Part shown: positions 53,258-62,400 of the stretch, in pieces
How positions within the stretch are numbered: position 1 is the first letter of the stretch
Layout: every line of letters begins with the position of its first letter
NCBI GenBank assembly: GCA_016873495.1
Contig: VGXC01000007.1
Location: 32,290-96,289 of the forward strand
Length of the DNA: 64,000 nt
Direction of reading: 5' to 3'
Source of the DNA: Nitrospira sp.
Lineage (GTDB): Bacteria > Nitrospirota > Nitrospiria > Nitrospirales > Nitrospiraceae
Translations under genes and position numbers: made by a program
The notes under the pieces: generated by a model
Told to the model about the DNA's origin: nothing
The model's database searches: none
What the model saw: only the letters and a program-made list of their open reading frames with translations

Positions 53258-54456
53258 CTCCCGCCGGCCGGACGGGCGGCCCCAGGCGCCGGCCTGCCTC
53301 CCTGCCGATCGCGGGAGATGCTGAGCAGAATGCCGATCGCCAGCAAACTCACCATGAGCGACGAGCCGCCGTAGCTGACCAAAGGCAGGGTCAACCCTTT
53401 GGTCGGCAACATGCCGGTCACGACACCCGCATTGATCAAGGCCTGACATCCGATCAACAGCGTGATCCCCAAGGCCAGGTGCCGGCCAAAGGGTTCCCGC
53501 GCGCGGCCGGCGATCTGAAACCCTTTCACCACCAGCAGAGCATAGAGCAGCATGATGCAAGCCGTTCCGAGCAGGCCCACCTCTTCGCCGACCAGGGCCA
53601 GCACGAAATCGGTATGGGCCTCCGGCAGGAAGAAGAGCTTCTGCTTGCCTTCGCCCAGCCCCACACCCAACAGACCGCCGCTCCCGAAGGCCAAGAAGGA
53701 CTGGTTCACCTGAAAGCCGGCCCCGGTCGGGTCCTTCATGGGGTCCAGGAAGGTCATGAGCCGCTGCATCCGGTAGGGCGATCGCCAGACCAACAGCCCC
53801 ACCACGGGCAGCGCCATCAACACCAAACCCAACAAATGCCCGAGCCTGGCCCCGCCCAGAAACAATAAGACCAAGGTCACCAGTCCCACCACAATCACCG
53901 TGCCCAGGTCCGGTTCCAGCACCACCAGCCCGGCCAGCAGTCCGATGACCAGCAGCGGCGGCAAAAACCAGGTGGTGAATTCCGTCGCCCGTCCCTCCTT
54001 CTTGGTGAGATAGGCCGCCAGGTAGAGCACCACCACCAGCTTGACCATCTCGGCCGGTTGAATCGAGATGGGGCCGAAGCGCAGCCAGCGCCGCGCGCCC
54101 TTCACCACCGTGCCCACGTGCGGGATCAACACCAGCATCAAGAGCAGGACCGTGCCGCAGAGAATCGGCAGCGCCATCCGCTGCCAGACCGTATAGTCCA
54201 CCCGCGACGCCATGTGCAGCAGCAGGAACCCGAAAGCCAGCCAGGCCAATTGCCGCTTGAGATAGTAGATCGAATCGTGGAACCGGTTGCCGGCCACCAC
54301 CCCGCTGGCGCTGAATACCATCACCAACCCGATCAACGCCAACAGCAGCGTGATGGTCAGCAAGACCCCGTCGGCCTTCGCCACCGCCTTGGTCCTGGCG
54401 CCGGCCCCCGGCCAAGGAAGCGCCAAGGTCCCGCTCTGGCTCCCCTTGCGCGACAT
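53254..54456 (-). CDS. ftsW: lipid II polymerase FtsW
   Basis: FtsW (SEDS family) polymerises lipid II with FtsI at the septum. About ten membrane helices are seen, with KGARRWLRFGP, FLPEAHTDFVLALVGEE and PLVSYGGSSL. 400 residues. It overlaps murG downstream. Confidence 0.95.
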   Translation of the reverse strand: MSRKGSQSGTLALPWPGAGARTKAVAKADGVLLTITLLLALIGLVMVFSASGVVAGNRFHDSIYYLKRQLAWLAFGFLLLHMASRVDYTVWQRMALPILCGTVLLLMLVLIPHVGTVVKGARRWLRFGPISIQPAEMVKLVVVLYLAAYLTKKEGRATEFTTWFLPPLLVIGLLAGLVVLEPDLGTVIVVGLVTLVLLFLGGARLGHLLGLVLMALPVVGLLVWRSPYRMQRLMTFLDPMKDPTGAGFQVNQSFLAFGSGGLLGVGLGEGKQKLFFLPEAHTDFVLALVGEEVGLLGTACIMLLYALLVVKGFQIAGRAREPFGRHLALGITLLIGCQALINAGVVTGMLPTKGLTLPLVSYGGSSLMVSLLAIGILLSISRDRQGGRPAPGAARPAGGR

Positions 54457-54473
54457 TCACACCTGCTTCCTCA

Positions 54474-54551
54474 GTGATGCGTGATGGGTGATGCGTGATG
54501 GGCGAACTGTCTTCCGGCTCTCATCACTCATCGCCCTTCACCCATCACAAT
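54474..54551. repeat. heptamer-phased hairpin array (GTGATGG type) between murD and ftsW
   Basis: Left units GTGATGC, GTGATGG, GTGATGC, GTGATGG; right units TCATCAC, TCATCGC, CCTTCAC, CCATCAC. The murD stop codon lies in the right arm. Confidence 0.8.
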
Positions 54552-55945
54552 AACTCGTTCACCAACGCTTTGAATTGGCGCCCCCGGTCCTGATAATCGG
54601 CGAACATGTCGAAGCTGGCGCAGGCAGGAGAGAGGAGCACCGCGTCGCCCACGGTCGCCTCCCGCGCCGCCAGCTCCACCGCGTCCCGCAAGGTCGCCGC
54701 CTGGCTGATCCGGTCGAATCCGGCCAGCGCCGCCTGGATCAACGGCGCCGCTTCTCCGATCAGGATCAGCCGCTTGACCCGCTGCAGGACCGCCTGCCGC
54801 AGCTTGCTGAAATCTCCACCCTTGTCCTTCCCCCCGGCGATCAACAGGATCGGTTGCGACAGACTTTCCAAGGCCTTGAGCGTGGCATCCACGTTCGTGC
54901 CCTTGGAGTCGTTGATGAACCGCACCCCCTGCCGCTCCCGCACGAATTCCAGGGCATGTTCCAAGCCTGGGAAAGTCCGGAGCACCTGCCGCATGGAAGG
55001 AATCGGGCAGTCACAAGCCAGACCGATGGCCACGGCGGCCAAGGCATTGGACAGATTATGATCGCCCAACAGCCGCAACTCCTCCCGGCGGCAAATCTCC
55101 CGCCGTATCCCGCCGATGGTCGCCACCAGCGATTTCCCGTCGAGAAACGTTCCTTCGCAGCCGGCGCGACCCGGGGCCAGCTTCCGGCTGAAGCCCAGGG
55201 TCCTGGCGCGTATTGTCCCCGCAAGTCGCGCAACCCGTTCGTCGTCCAGATTCAACAAGGCCAGGTCCCCCTGCGTCTGATTTTCGAAGAGCCTGCTTTT
55301 GGCCGCCACATAGTCGTCCAGCGAGTCATAACGATCCAGGTGGTCCGGGGTGATGTTCAGCAAGGCCGCCACCCTGGGGTGAAACCGCTCGACCGTCTCC
55401 AGTTGGAAGCTCGACACTTCCGCCACCACATAGTCGTACGGTCCGGCGCCAGGCCCGGCCTGGAACGAAGCCATGGCCGCTTCGCACAAGGGCGTGCCGA
55501 GATTGCCCCCGACGAAGGCCCGCTTCCCGCTCTCGGCAAGCAACAGGCCGAGCAGCGTGACCGTCGTGCTCTTGCCGTTGGTGCCGGTGACGGCGAGAAG
55601 CGGCGCGCGCAGAAACCGAGAGGCCAGCTCCAACTCTCCGATCACCAGCACGCCGCGCCGCCGCGCCGTTTCGAGCGAGGGAAGACGGAAGGGCACGCCG
55701 GGGCTGATCACCACCAACTCCGCCCCCTCCAGCGCCGCTTCGTAGCCGGCGCCGACGCTCACCTTCACTGCGTTCCGGTCCAGCTTCGAGAGGGGCTCGG
55801 CCAAGGCCGATGCCTCCTTGCCGTCCGCCACCGTCACTTGCGCTCCGACCGCCTGCAGCAGGCGCGCCGCCGCGACCCCGCTGCGGGCCAACCCCACCAC
55901 GGTCACGCGTTTGCCCCTGAGTTCCGTTACCGCTGGAAATGACAT
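54545..55945 (-). CDS. murD: UDP-N-acetylmuramoylalanine-D-glutamate ligase
   Basis: MurD adds D-Glu. The Rossmann start [12 protein letters not shown] and ATP motif VTGTNGKST (119-127) are clear, with NDSKGTN and [18 protein letters not shown] in the C-terminal domain. 466 residues; the stop codon is in a heptamer array. Confidence 0.96.
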   Translation of the reverse strand: MSFPAVTELRGKRVTVVGLARSGVAAARLLQAVGAQVTVADGKEASALAEPLSKLDRNAVKVSVGAGYEAALEGAELVVISPGVPFRLPSLETARRRGVLVIGELELASRFLRAPLLAVTGTNGKSTTVTLLGLLLAESGKRAFVGGNLGTPLCEAAMASFQAGPGAGPYDYVVAEVSSFQLETVERFHPRVAALLNITPDHLDRYDSLDDYVAAKSRLFENQTQGDLALLNLDDERVARLAGTIRARTLGFSRKLAPGRAGCEGTFLDGKSLVATIGGIRREICRREELRLLGDHNLSNALAAVAIGLACDCPIPSMRQVLRTFPGLEHALEFVRERQGVRFINDSKGTNVDATLKALESLSQPILLIAGGKDKGGDFSKLRQAVLQRVKRLILIGEAAPLIQAALAGFDRISQAATLRDAVELAAREATVGDAVLLSPACASFDMFADYQDRGRQFKALVNELL

Positions 55946-55957
55946 CCGGGTGATCCA

Positions 55958-57034
55958 TTACCGTAGTTTCAATGTGCTCAGACTTAAGAGCGCTAGAAGA
56001 ATGGCAACGATCCACAGCCGCACCACGACTTTCGGCTCCTCCCATCCCTTCATTTCGAAATGATGGTGGATGGGCGCCATCAGAAAGATCCGCTTCCCCC
56101 GCGACTTAAACGACGCCACCTGGAAAATGACCGAGATGGCCTCGATCACGAATACGCCGCCGACCAGCAGGAGCAGCAGCTCGTGCTTGCTCACGACCGC
56201 CACGGTCCCGAGCGCCGCGCCCAGGGGCAAGGAGCCCACGTCCCCCATGAATACGGAAGCCGGGTAGGTGTTGAACCAGAGGAAGCCCAGGCTGGCGCCG
56301 AAGATCGCGGCGGTGAAGACCGCCAGCTCCCCCGCGCCTTCGATGTAGGGAATCAAGAGGTATTCCGACGTGATCCTGTTGCCGACGACGTAGGCGACGA
56401 TCGTATAGGCCAGCGAGGCGATCATGATCGGGCCGACCGCGAGCCCGTCCAGTCCGTCGGTGAGGTTCACGGCGTTGGAGGCCCCGACGATGACCAGGAT
56501 GGCGAACGGAATGTAGAGGAGGCCCAGGTCGGGCGTGAAGTTCTTAAAGAAGGGCACGCTGAGCTGGGTGGAGTAGCCTGGCAGGAAATAGAAGACCAGG
56601 CCGATGCTGAGCGCCACGAGTCCTTGCGCCAGGATCTTCTGCAAAGCCGAGAGTCCCTTGGAACGGCCTCGCACGAATTTGAGATAGTCGTCGGCGAACC
56701 CCACCGCCCCGAACCCCAACGTGGCCAGCACGACCAGCCAGACGTAGCGATTGGTGATGTCCGCCCACAGGAACGTCGCCAGCACCACCGCGAAGAGGAT
56801 CAGCAGCCCGCCCATCGTCGGGGTTCCCGACTTCGAGAGGTGCGTGCTGGGCCCGTCCTCACGCACCTGCTGCCCCATCCGGATCTCCTGCAATTTTCGG
56901 ATCAAAGGAGGCGCCAGCACGAAGGCGACAAGAAAGGCCGTGACCGCCGCATAAATGATCCGGAAACTCAGGTACCGGAAAACGTTCAGGAACGAATACT
57001 CGGTGTGCAGCGGATAGAGCCACAGATAGAGCAT
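55958..57034 (-). CDS. mraY: phospho-MurNAc-pentapeptide transferase MraY
   Basis: MraY transfers phospho-MurNAc-pentapeptide to undecaprenyl phosphate, making lipid I. About ten helices, with SGTPTMGGLLI, ADDYLKFVRGRSKGL, NLTDGLDGLA and MAPIHHHFEMKGWEE. 358 residues. Twelve bases from murD. Confidence 0.96.
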   Translation of the reverse strand: MLYLWLYPLHTEYSFLNVFRYLSFRIIYAAVTAFLVAFVLAPPLIRKLQEIRMGQQVREDGPSTHLSKSGTPTMGGLLILFAVVLATFLWADITNRYVWLVVLATLGFGAVGFADDYLKFVRGRSKGLSALQKILAQGLVALSIGLVFYFLPGYSTQLSVPFFKNFTPDLGLLYIPFAILVIVGASNAVNLTDGLDGLAVGPIMIASLAYTIVAYVVGNRITSEYLLIPYIEGAGELAVFTAAIFGASLGFLWFNTYPASVFMGDVGSLPLGAALGTVAVVSKHELLLLLVGGVFVIEAISVIFQVASFKSRGKRIFLMAPIHHHFEMKGWEEPKVVVRLWIVAILLALLSLSTLKLR

Positions 57035-57049
57035 GCGTCAGTACCACCT

Positions 57050-57131
57050 GAAACGATGAACGATGAACGATGAACGATGAATTAAGGCGCCGTCCGCGCT
57101 CCGCTCATCATTCATCATTTATCATTCATCA
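57050..57131. repeat. heptamer-phased hairpin array (GATGAAC / TCATCAT type)
   Basis: Left: four GATGAAC-type units in a row; right: TCATCAT, TCATCAT, TTATCAT, TCATCAA. The murF stop and last codons (MNDK) are in the right arm; mraY starts just past the left arm. Confidence 0.8.
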
Positions 57132-58515
57132 ATTGTTCGACGACCCGTTCCATCGTCATGCCGCGCGAGCCCTTGACCAGCACCACATCCCCCGCATGCG
57201 CCAGCTTCTTGCAGAGCGAGGCTGCGGCCACCGAATCGGGCACCGTATGAATCCGCTCGGCTTCCATGCCGGCCGACCGAGCGCCTGCCGCCATGTTCCG
57301 CGCCAACGGCCCGCAGGCGATAAGCTGCGTAATGCCCTGGGACGCCAGATGGGCGCCGACGTCCCGATGCAGGGCCGGCGACTCGGGGCCCAGCTCCAGC
57401 ATGTCGCCCAGCGCCGCGATCGTCCTGCCTCCGCCGCCCAGCTCGGCCAACAGCGTGAGCGCCGCCTTCATGGAAGCCGGGTTGGCGTTGTAGCAATCGT
57501 TGATGATCGTAATCCCGTGGGAGACCTTCACCTGCGAACGCATGGCGGTTGGCCTGAAATGCCCCAACCCGCGCGCGATCGCTGCGCCGCTCATCCCCAG
57601 GGCATAGCCCACGGCCGCAGCCGCCAAGGCGTTGGAGAGGTTGTGTGTCCCATGCGCCGCCAGATGGACTTTCGTGCCGCGCGCCCGGTCGGGCAGGATG
57701 AGACTGAAGGTGGTGCCCCGGCGAAGATCCATCGTCACCTCGGCGGCGCAAATCAGCGCACGGGGAGACTGGCCGAACGGCAGGATGCGGCAGCGCGCCC
57801 GCGACGCCAAATAGTCGAAATACGCATCGTCCGCGTTCAGCACCGCCGTTCCGTCCTCCGGAATCCAGTCCAGCAATTCGGCCTTGGCATGGGCTGAGTC
57901 GTCCAGGCTGCCGAAAAACTCCAAATGGTCCGGACCGATGTTGGTGATGAGGCCGATCGTCGGATGGGCGATCTCGCAGAGGCGCGTCGTCTGCCCCTTC
58001 CGGTCCACGCCCATCTCCACCACGGCCGCCTCATGGCGCTGGGTCAGACGCAGTAATGTCTGCGGCACCCCGATCCGGTTGTTGAAATTCCCTTCCGTTT
58101 TGAGCACCGAGCCCCGCTCGGCCAGGACGGAGGCCGTCATCTCCTTGCAGGTGGTCTTGCCGTTGCTCCCGGTCACCGCCACCAGCGGCATTGCAAATCG
58201 CCGGCGATGGTGCGCGGCCAACTGCTGATAGGCAAGCACCGCATCGGGCACGCCGAAGATCGGCTTGGCCGCCGTCTTGCCCCAGGCCTGGCCCTGAATG
58301 AGGGCGCCGGCCGCGCCCTTCCGGATCGCGGCCTCCACGAACTCCTTGCCGTTGTAGCGCTCCCCCGGCAGGGCCACAAACAGATCGCCGCGCCGGACCT
58401 CCCGCGAATCGGTGCAGAGCCGGCGGAACCCGCTGCGCGCGAGCCGACCGGCGCCGGAAGCCAGCACCCGCGCCCCTGTCACCTCGAGGATCTCTTCCAC
58501 CGTAAAGAGCGGCAT
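57115..58515 (-). CDS. murF: UDP-MurNAc-tripeptide-D-Ala-D-Ala ligase
   Basis: MurF adds the D-Ala-D-Ala dipeptide. ATP motif VTGSNGKTT at 114-122, GNFNNRIGVP and NDCYNANPASM are standard. The start MPLFTVEEIL is chosen because it matches the family N-terminus; an upstream ATG, 24 codons earlier, overlaps the small gene. The last residues MNDK come from a heptamer array. 466 residues. Confidence 0.94.
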   Translation of the reverse strand: MPLFTVEEILEVTGARVLASGAGRLARSGFRRLCTDSREVRRGDLFVALPGERYNGKEFVEAAIRKGAAGALIQGQAWGKTAAKPIFGVPDAVLAYQQLAAHHRRRFAMPLVAVTGSNGKTTCKEMTASVLAERGSVLKTEGNFNNRIGVPQTLLRLTQRHEAAVVEMGVDRKGQTTRLCEIAHPTIGLITNIGPDHLEFFGSLDDSAHAKAELLDWIPEDGTAVLNADDAYFDYLASRARCRILPFGQSPRALICAAEVTMDLRRGTTFSLILPDRARGTKVHLAAHGTHNLSNALAAAAVGYALGMSGAAIARGLGHFRPTAMRSQVKVSHGITIINDCYNANPASMKAALTLLAELGGGGRTIAALGDMLELGPESPALHRDVGAHLASQGITQLIACGPLARNMAAGARSAGMEAERIHTVPDSVAAASLCKKLAHAGDVVLVKGSRGMTMERVVEQLMNDK

Positions 58516-58558
58516 GACATCCCACGGATACGGCTGGCCGGGCCTCAGCGCCGGTTGT

Positions 58559-58774
58559 TCAGCGATGGACCCTATAACCGTCCCCATGGCTCCCTTTCAT
58601 CGCCTCTTGATACCGCGCCTCCACCCGATCCAGCGCCTCGCCGATCGTCTCGCCTGGATGGACGGCGAACGTGGTCCCCGTTTCCGGATCGTTGCAGAGG
58701 ATGTACGACTCGCCTCGATGCCTCGCTTGGACGCCCAGGACCGTGATGCCTTGAATCCGTTGGAGATCGGTCAC
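58559..58774 (-). CDS. small protein of unknown function between murE and murF
   Basis: The 71-residue protein has a strong ribosome-binding site (AAGGAGGAACC before GTG) and sits in the dcw operon, 10 bases after murE. It shows DPETGTTFAVHPGETIGEALDRVEARYQEA, which looks like a small beta/helix fold. The central cysteine is in YILCNDPE. I do not recognise it and know of no such gene in the classical dcw cluster. Confidence 0.75.
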   Translation of the reverse strand: MTDLQRIQGITVLGVQARHRGESYILCNDPETGTTFAVHPGETIGEALDRVEARYQEAMKGSHGDGYRVHR

Positions 58775-58784
58775 GGTTCCTCCT

Positions 58785-60293
58785 TTACGCGCGGCCCAGC
58801 TTGCGCAAGGCCTCTCGCGCCACTTCCCGGTCGTCGAAATGCAGCTTCTGGCTCCCAATGATCTGGTAATCCTCGTGGCCCTTCCCGGCGATCAGGACCG
58901 TATCCCCCGTCCTGGCTTCGCCGATGGCCGTTTCGATGGCCTGGCGGCGGTCGGCGATCACCCGGTACTGAACACGCGCCGGCGCGGCGGCCAGGGCCTC
59001 CTTCACACCTGCCTCGACTTCGCGCAGGATCGCCAAGGGATCCTCGCTGCGCGGATTGTCGGAGGTCAGCACCACAACATCGCTCTGCTCCGCCGCCACA
59101 CGCCCCATCTTCGGCCGCTTGCCCCGATCGCGGTCCCCGCCGCAGCCGAACAGGGTGATGATCCGGTTCGTCTTGAGCCGGTTGGCCGCGGCCAGCAGAC
59201 GCATCAGCGCATCCTCGGTATGGGCATAGTCCACCACGACGGTGAAATCCTGGCCCGCCTCGACGCGCTCGAAGCGGCCTGGCACGTTCTCGACCGCGCT
59301 GAGTCCTGCGCGGATTTGTTCCTGCGTCAGCCCCTCCTGCAAACCCACGCCGATGGCCGCGAGCAGGTTGTAGACGTTATGCTCCCCCACCAGCTTGCTG
59401 GCCACGTCGAACCGGCCGGCCGGCGTCGCGGCAGTAAAGGTCGTACCCGCCAGCGAGAGCCGCACCGCTTCGGCGCGGATGTCGGCCTGGTTCTTAATCG
59501 CATAGGTCCAGACGGGGACGCGGCAGGCCTGACACACGCGCAGCCCCCGTTCGTCGTCCACGTTCACAATGGCGCGCTTGGGCTTGGCCTTCCGCCCGGC
59601 CGGCAACAGGCCGGAAAAGAGGCGGACCTTCGCCTGAAAATAGTCTTCGAGGTCGGCATGGAAATCCAAATGGTCCTGGGTCAGGTTCGTGAACACCGCC
59701 AGGTCGAACTCGCAGCCGGCCGTGCGATCCAGCGCCAGCGCATGGGACGACACTTCCATGACTGCCGTATCCAGCCCCGCAGCCACCATGCGCGCCAGCA
59801 GTGCCTGCAGTTCGACCGCGCCGGGAGTCGTATGGGACGCGGGGATCACGTCGGCCCCGATCTGATAGGCCACGGTGCCGATCACCCCCACCTTCCGCCC
59901 CGCCGCTTCCAGCACGGATCGGCAGAGATAGGTGATCGTGGTCTTTCCGTTCGTCCCGGTCACGCCGATCATCGTCAGTTTGGACGAGGGATCCCCCTGA
60001 AACCGGCCGGCCAGCAGACCGACGGCGCGCCGGGAATCCGGCACCTGAATCACCGGCATCGACGGAGGCACCGATCCTCCCGCCGGCGGCTCCTGCACCA
60101 CCAACGCGGCCGCGCCGGCCTGGACCGCCTGGGCCAGGTGCCGGTGGCCGTCCGCCTTCGCGCCCTTCACCGCGACAAACACATGGCCCGGCTTCACGGC
60201 ACGGGAGTCGTCGGTGAGTCCGGTGATCTCGACCACGAGGCCTCCGGGCCTTGCGGTCGATTCCAGCGGCTCGATGAGTTCAGCCAGTCTCAC
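58785..60293 (-). CDS. murE: UDP-MurNAc-L-Ala-D-Glu:meso-diaminopimelate ligase
   Basis: MurE adds the third residue. The ATP motif VTGTNGKTT is at 111-119, and DNPR at 412-415 is the signature of the meso-diaminopimelate-specific enzymes, so the wall is of the Dap type. 502 residues. The GTG start overlaps the ftsI stop. Confidence 0.96.
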   Translation of the reverse strand: MRLAELIEPLESTARPGGLVVEITGLTDDSRAVKPGHVFVAVKGAKADGHRHLAQAVQAGAAALVVQEPPAGGSVPPSMPVIQVPDSRRAVGLLAGRFQGDPSSKLTMIGVTGTNGKTTITYLCRSVLEAAGRKVGVIGTVAYQIGADVIPASHTTPGAVELQALLARMVAAGLDTAVMEVSSHALALDRTAGCEFDLAVFTNLTQDHLDFHADLEDYFQAKVRLFSGLLPAGRKAKPKRAIVNVDDERGLRVCQACRVPVWTYAIKNQADIRAEAVRLSLAGTTFTAATPAGRFDVASKLVGEHNVYNLLAAIGVGLQEGLTQEQIRAGLSAVENVPGRFERVEAGQDFTVVVDYAHTEDALMRLLAAANRLKTNRIITLFGCGGDRDRGKRPKMGRVAAEQSDVVVLTSDNPRSEDPLAILREVEAGVKEALAAAPARVQYRVIADRRQAIETAIGEARTGDTVLIAGKGHEDYQIIGSQKLHFDDREVAREALRKLGRA

Positions 60294-62074
60294 GAGGGAT
60301 CTCCCACCGAGGCCAATCGCACAAGCGTTCGATCCACCCTGTCTCGCCTTGCTTCCCCATACTCATCATACAAGGCCAGCTTGATCGGCGACTTGGAGGA
60401 GACGCCCAGGCGCGGGAGCGCCTGCTCCGCCACGCGCCGGAACACCGGCGCCGCGATCGTGCCGCCCCATTGCTCCGTGCGCGGCTCATCCACCACCACC
60501 AGAATCGCCAGCCGCGGATCGTCCGCCGGCAGGTAGCCGACGAAGGAGGCCACGAAGAGGGTCGGCGAATACCGTCCGGTCTGAGGATCGATCTTCTGCG
60601 CGGTGCCGGTCTTGCCCGCCACCCGGAATCCGGCGATGGACGCCTTGCCGCCGGTCCCATGGGTCACCACGCCTTCCAGAATCGCCGTCAAGGCCTGGGC
60701 GGTCTCGGCGGACACGGCCCGGCGCCGGATTTGCGGGCCCGTCTGCGCCACCACCGTCCCCTTGCCGTCGCGAATCTCCGACACGACGTAGGGCTTCATC
60801 AGCCAGCCGCCGTTCGCGACGGCCGCCACCGCGTTGAGCAACTGCAGAGGCGTGACCCCGACTTCCTGCCCGAACGCGATCGAGGCCAGCGACTGGCGCC
60901 CCCAGTCCTTCGGGTCCCGCACCAGTCCCGCCGCTTCGCCCGGCAAATCGATTTCGGTCCGCTCGCCGAAGCCGAAGGCCTTGAGGTACCGGTGCAGCCG
61001 CTCCTCGCCCAACGCCATCCCGGTTTTGGCCGCGCCGATATTGCTCGACTTCTGCACCATCTGCGCAAAGGTCATCCAGCCGAGCTTTTCATGGTCGTGG
61101 ATGTTCCGCCCTGCCGCGGCGAACTGCCCGTTTTCCCCGTTGATCAGCGTGCCCGGCCCCATGACTTTTTCCTCCAGGGCGGCGGCGGCGGTGATCACTT
61201 TCATCGTCGAGCCCGGCTCATAGGCGTCGGTGAGCGCCCGGTTCCGCCAGCGGTCCGGCGTCAACGCGCTCATACTGTTCGGATCGAATTTCGGGTTGAT
61301 GGCCATGGCCAGGATTGCGCCGGTGCGGGGCTCCATGACCAGCACCACCCCGCCCTTCGCCTTGGCGTTCGTCACCGCCTCGTCCAATTCCTTTTCCGCG
61401 ATGTACTGGATCACCTCATCGATCGTCAGCGTGAGGCTATGTCCCGGGGCCGGCCCCTGTTCGTTCAGCCCCTTCGGGAAGACCGTGCGGCCCAGCGCAT
61501 CCCGCTGCAGGACCACCTTCTGTGTTTCCCCCCGCAGGTACGATTCGTACCGCCGCTCGATTCCTTCCAGCCCCTGTCCGTCCATCCCCGCGAACCCGAG
61601 CACGTGCGCGAGCAACGGCCCCTTCGGATAGAAGCGCCGCCCCTCCATCCTGGTCCCGATCCCTTCCAACGACAGACGCTCCAGGCTCCGCCCCTGCTCC
61701 GGGTCCAACTTGCGGGCGATCCAAACGAATTTCTGCTCCCGCTTCAGCTTCCGCTCGATGTCGTCGGCCCGGACGTGGAGCACCCGCGCCAAGTCACGCG
61801 CCACGCCGGCGGGGTTCTCCAGCGAGGCCGGGATACCGTAGACCGACGGCACCTCCATGTTCATCGCCAGCACCTTGCCCTGCCGGTCGTAAATCCCGCC
61901 GCGCCCGCCTTCCACCGTCACGGACATCCGGTGCTGCCGGTCCGCCTTTTCCGTCAGCTCAGCCGCCTGCAAGACTTGCAGCGTGAACAGCCGGAAGAGC
62001 ACGCCGGAAAACCCGAGCATCAACGCGAGCCCGGCGACGATCCTCCGCCACCGATAGGGGTCTGCCGACTTCAC
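60290..62074 (-). CDS. ftsI: septal peptidoglycan transpeptidase FtsI (PBP3)
   Basis: FtsI cross-links septal peptidoglycan with FtsW. One N-terminal membrane helix (about 12-32), a pedestal domain, then the transpeptidase: S289-x2-K292, S343-S-N345 and K488-T-G490. 594 residues. The GTG start overlaps the ftsL stop; a much longer open frame upstream is antisense-type noise. Confidence 0.95.
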   Translation of the reverse strand: MKSADPYRWRRIVAGLALMLGFSGVLFRLFTLQVLQAAELTEKADRQHRMSVTVEGGRGGIYDRQGKVLAMNMEVPSVYGIPASLENPAGVARDLARVLHVRADDIERKLKREQKFVWIARKLDPEQGRSLERLSLEGIGTRMEGRRFYPKGPLLAHVLGFAGMDGQGLEGIERRYESYLRGETQKVVLQRDALGRTVFPKGLNEQGPAPGHSLTLTIDEVIQYIAEKELDEAVTNAKAKGGVVLVMEPRTGAILAMAINPKFDPNSMSALTPDRWRNRALTDAYEPGSTMKVITAAAALEEKVMGPGTLINGENGQFAAAGRNIHDHEKLGWMTFAQMVQKSSNIGAAKTGMALGEERLHRYLKAFGFGERTEIDLPGEAAGLVRDPKDWGRQSLASIAFGQEVGVTPLQLLNAVAAVANGGWLMKPYVVSEIRDGKGTVVAQTGPQIRRRAVSAETAQALTAILEGVVTHGTGGKASIAGFRVAGKTGTAQKIDPQTGRYSPTLFVASFVGYLPADDPRLAILVVVDEPRTEQWGGTIAAPVFRRVAEQALPRLGVSSKSPIKLALYDEYGEARRDRVDRTLVRLASVGDPS

Positions 62075-62400
62075 GGGATTCTCACTCCCACGTCGCTCTT
62101 GGCCAGCCGCAACTCCGCCCCCCGACCAGGCGCGAAGTCCGGCGCCACCTTCACCAACACCACCTGCCCCTGCTCCGGCGGTCCCATCCCCAGCTTTTCC
62201 GTGGCCGCCCGTGCGATCCGTTCCGGCGCCGTCATGCTGGACACCTTCACCCGCAACTCGTCCCGCTCCCGCTGGAGCTGCACCTTCTGCTGCTTGAGCC
62301 GCTCGATGTGGTAGCCGACGCGCACGATGTCCACGCGCTCCCACACGCAGAGCAGCAACAGGAGCAGGCCCACGACGGTCATTCCGGCCAAGGTTTTCAT
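62071..62400 (-). CDS. ftsL: cell division protein FtsL
   Basis: A 109-residue single-pass protein: membrane helix about residues 5-22, then a coiled coil (HIERLKQQKVQLQRERDELR), as in FtsL. Called from length, layout and position between rsmH and ftsI. It overlaps both neighbours by four bases. Confidence 0.85.
   Translation of the reverse strand: MKTLAGMTVVGLLLLLLCVWERVDIVRVGYHIERLKQQKVQLQRERDELRVKVSSMTAPERIARAATEKLGMGPPEQGQVVLVKVAPDFAPGRGAELRLAKSDVGVRIP

Noticed and set aside
52103..54460. A 785-codon open frame ending as MurG
   Set aside because: Only the last 384 codons are MurG. The upstream part is the ftsW region read in another frame.
54474..57131. Tandem repeats considered as a CRISPR array
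   Set aside because: Units are 7 bases with no spacers and no cas genes; they form hairpins instead.
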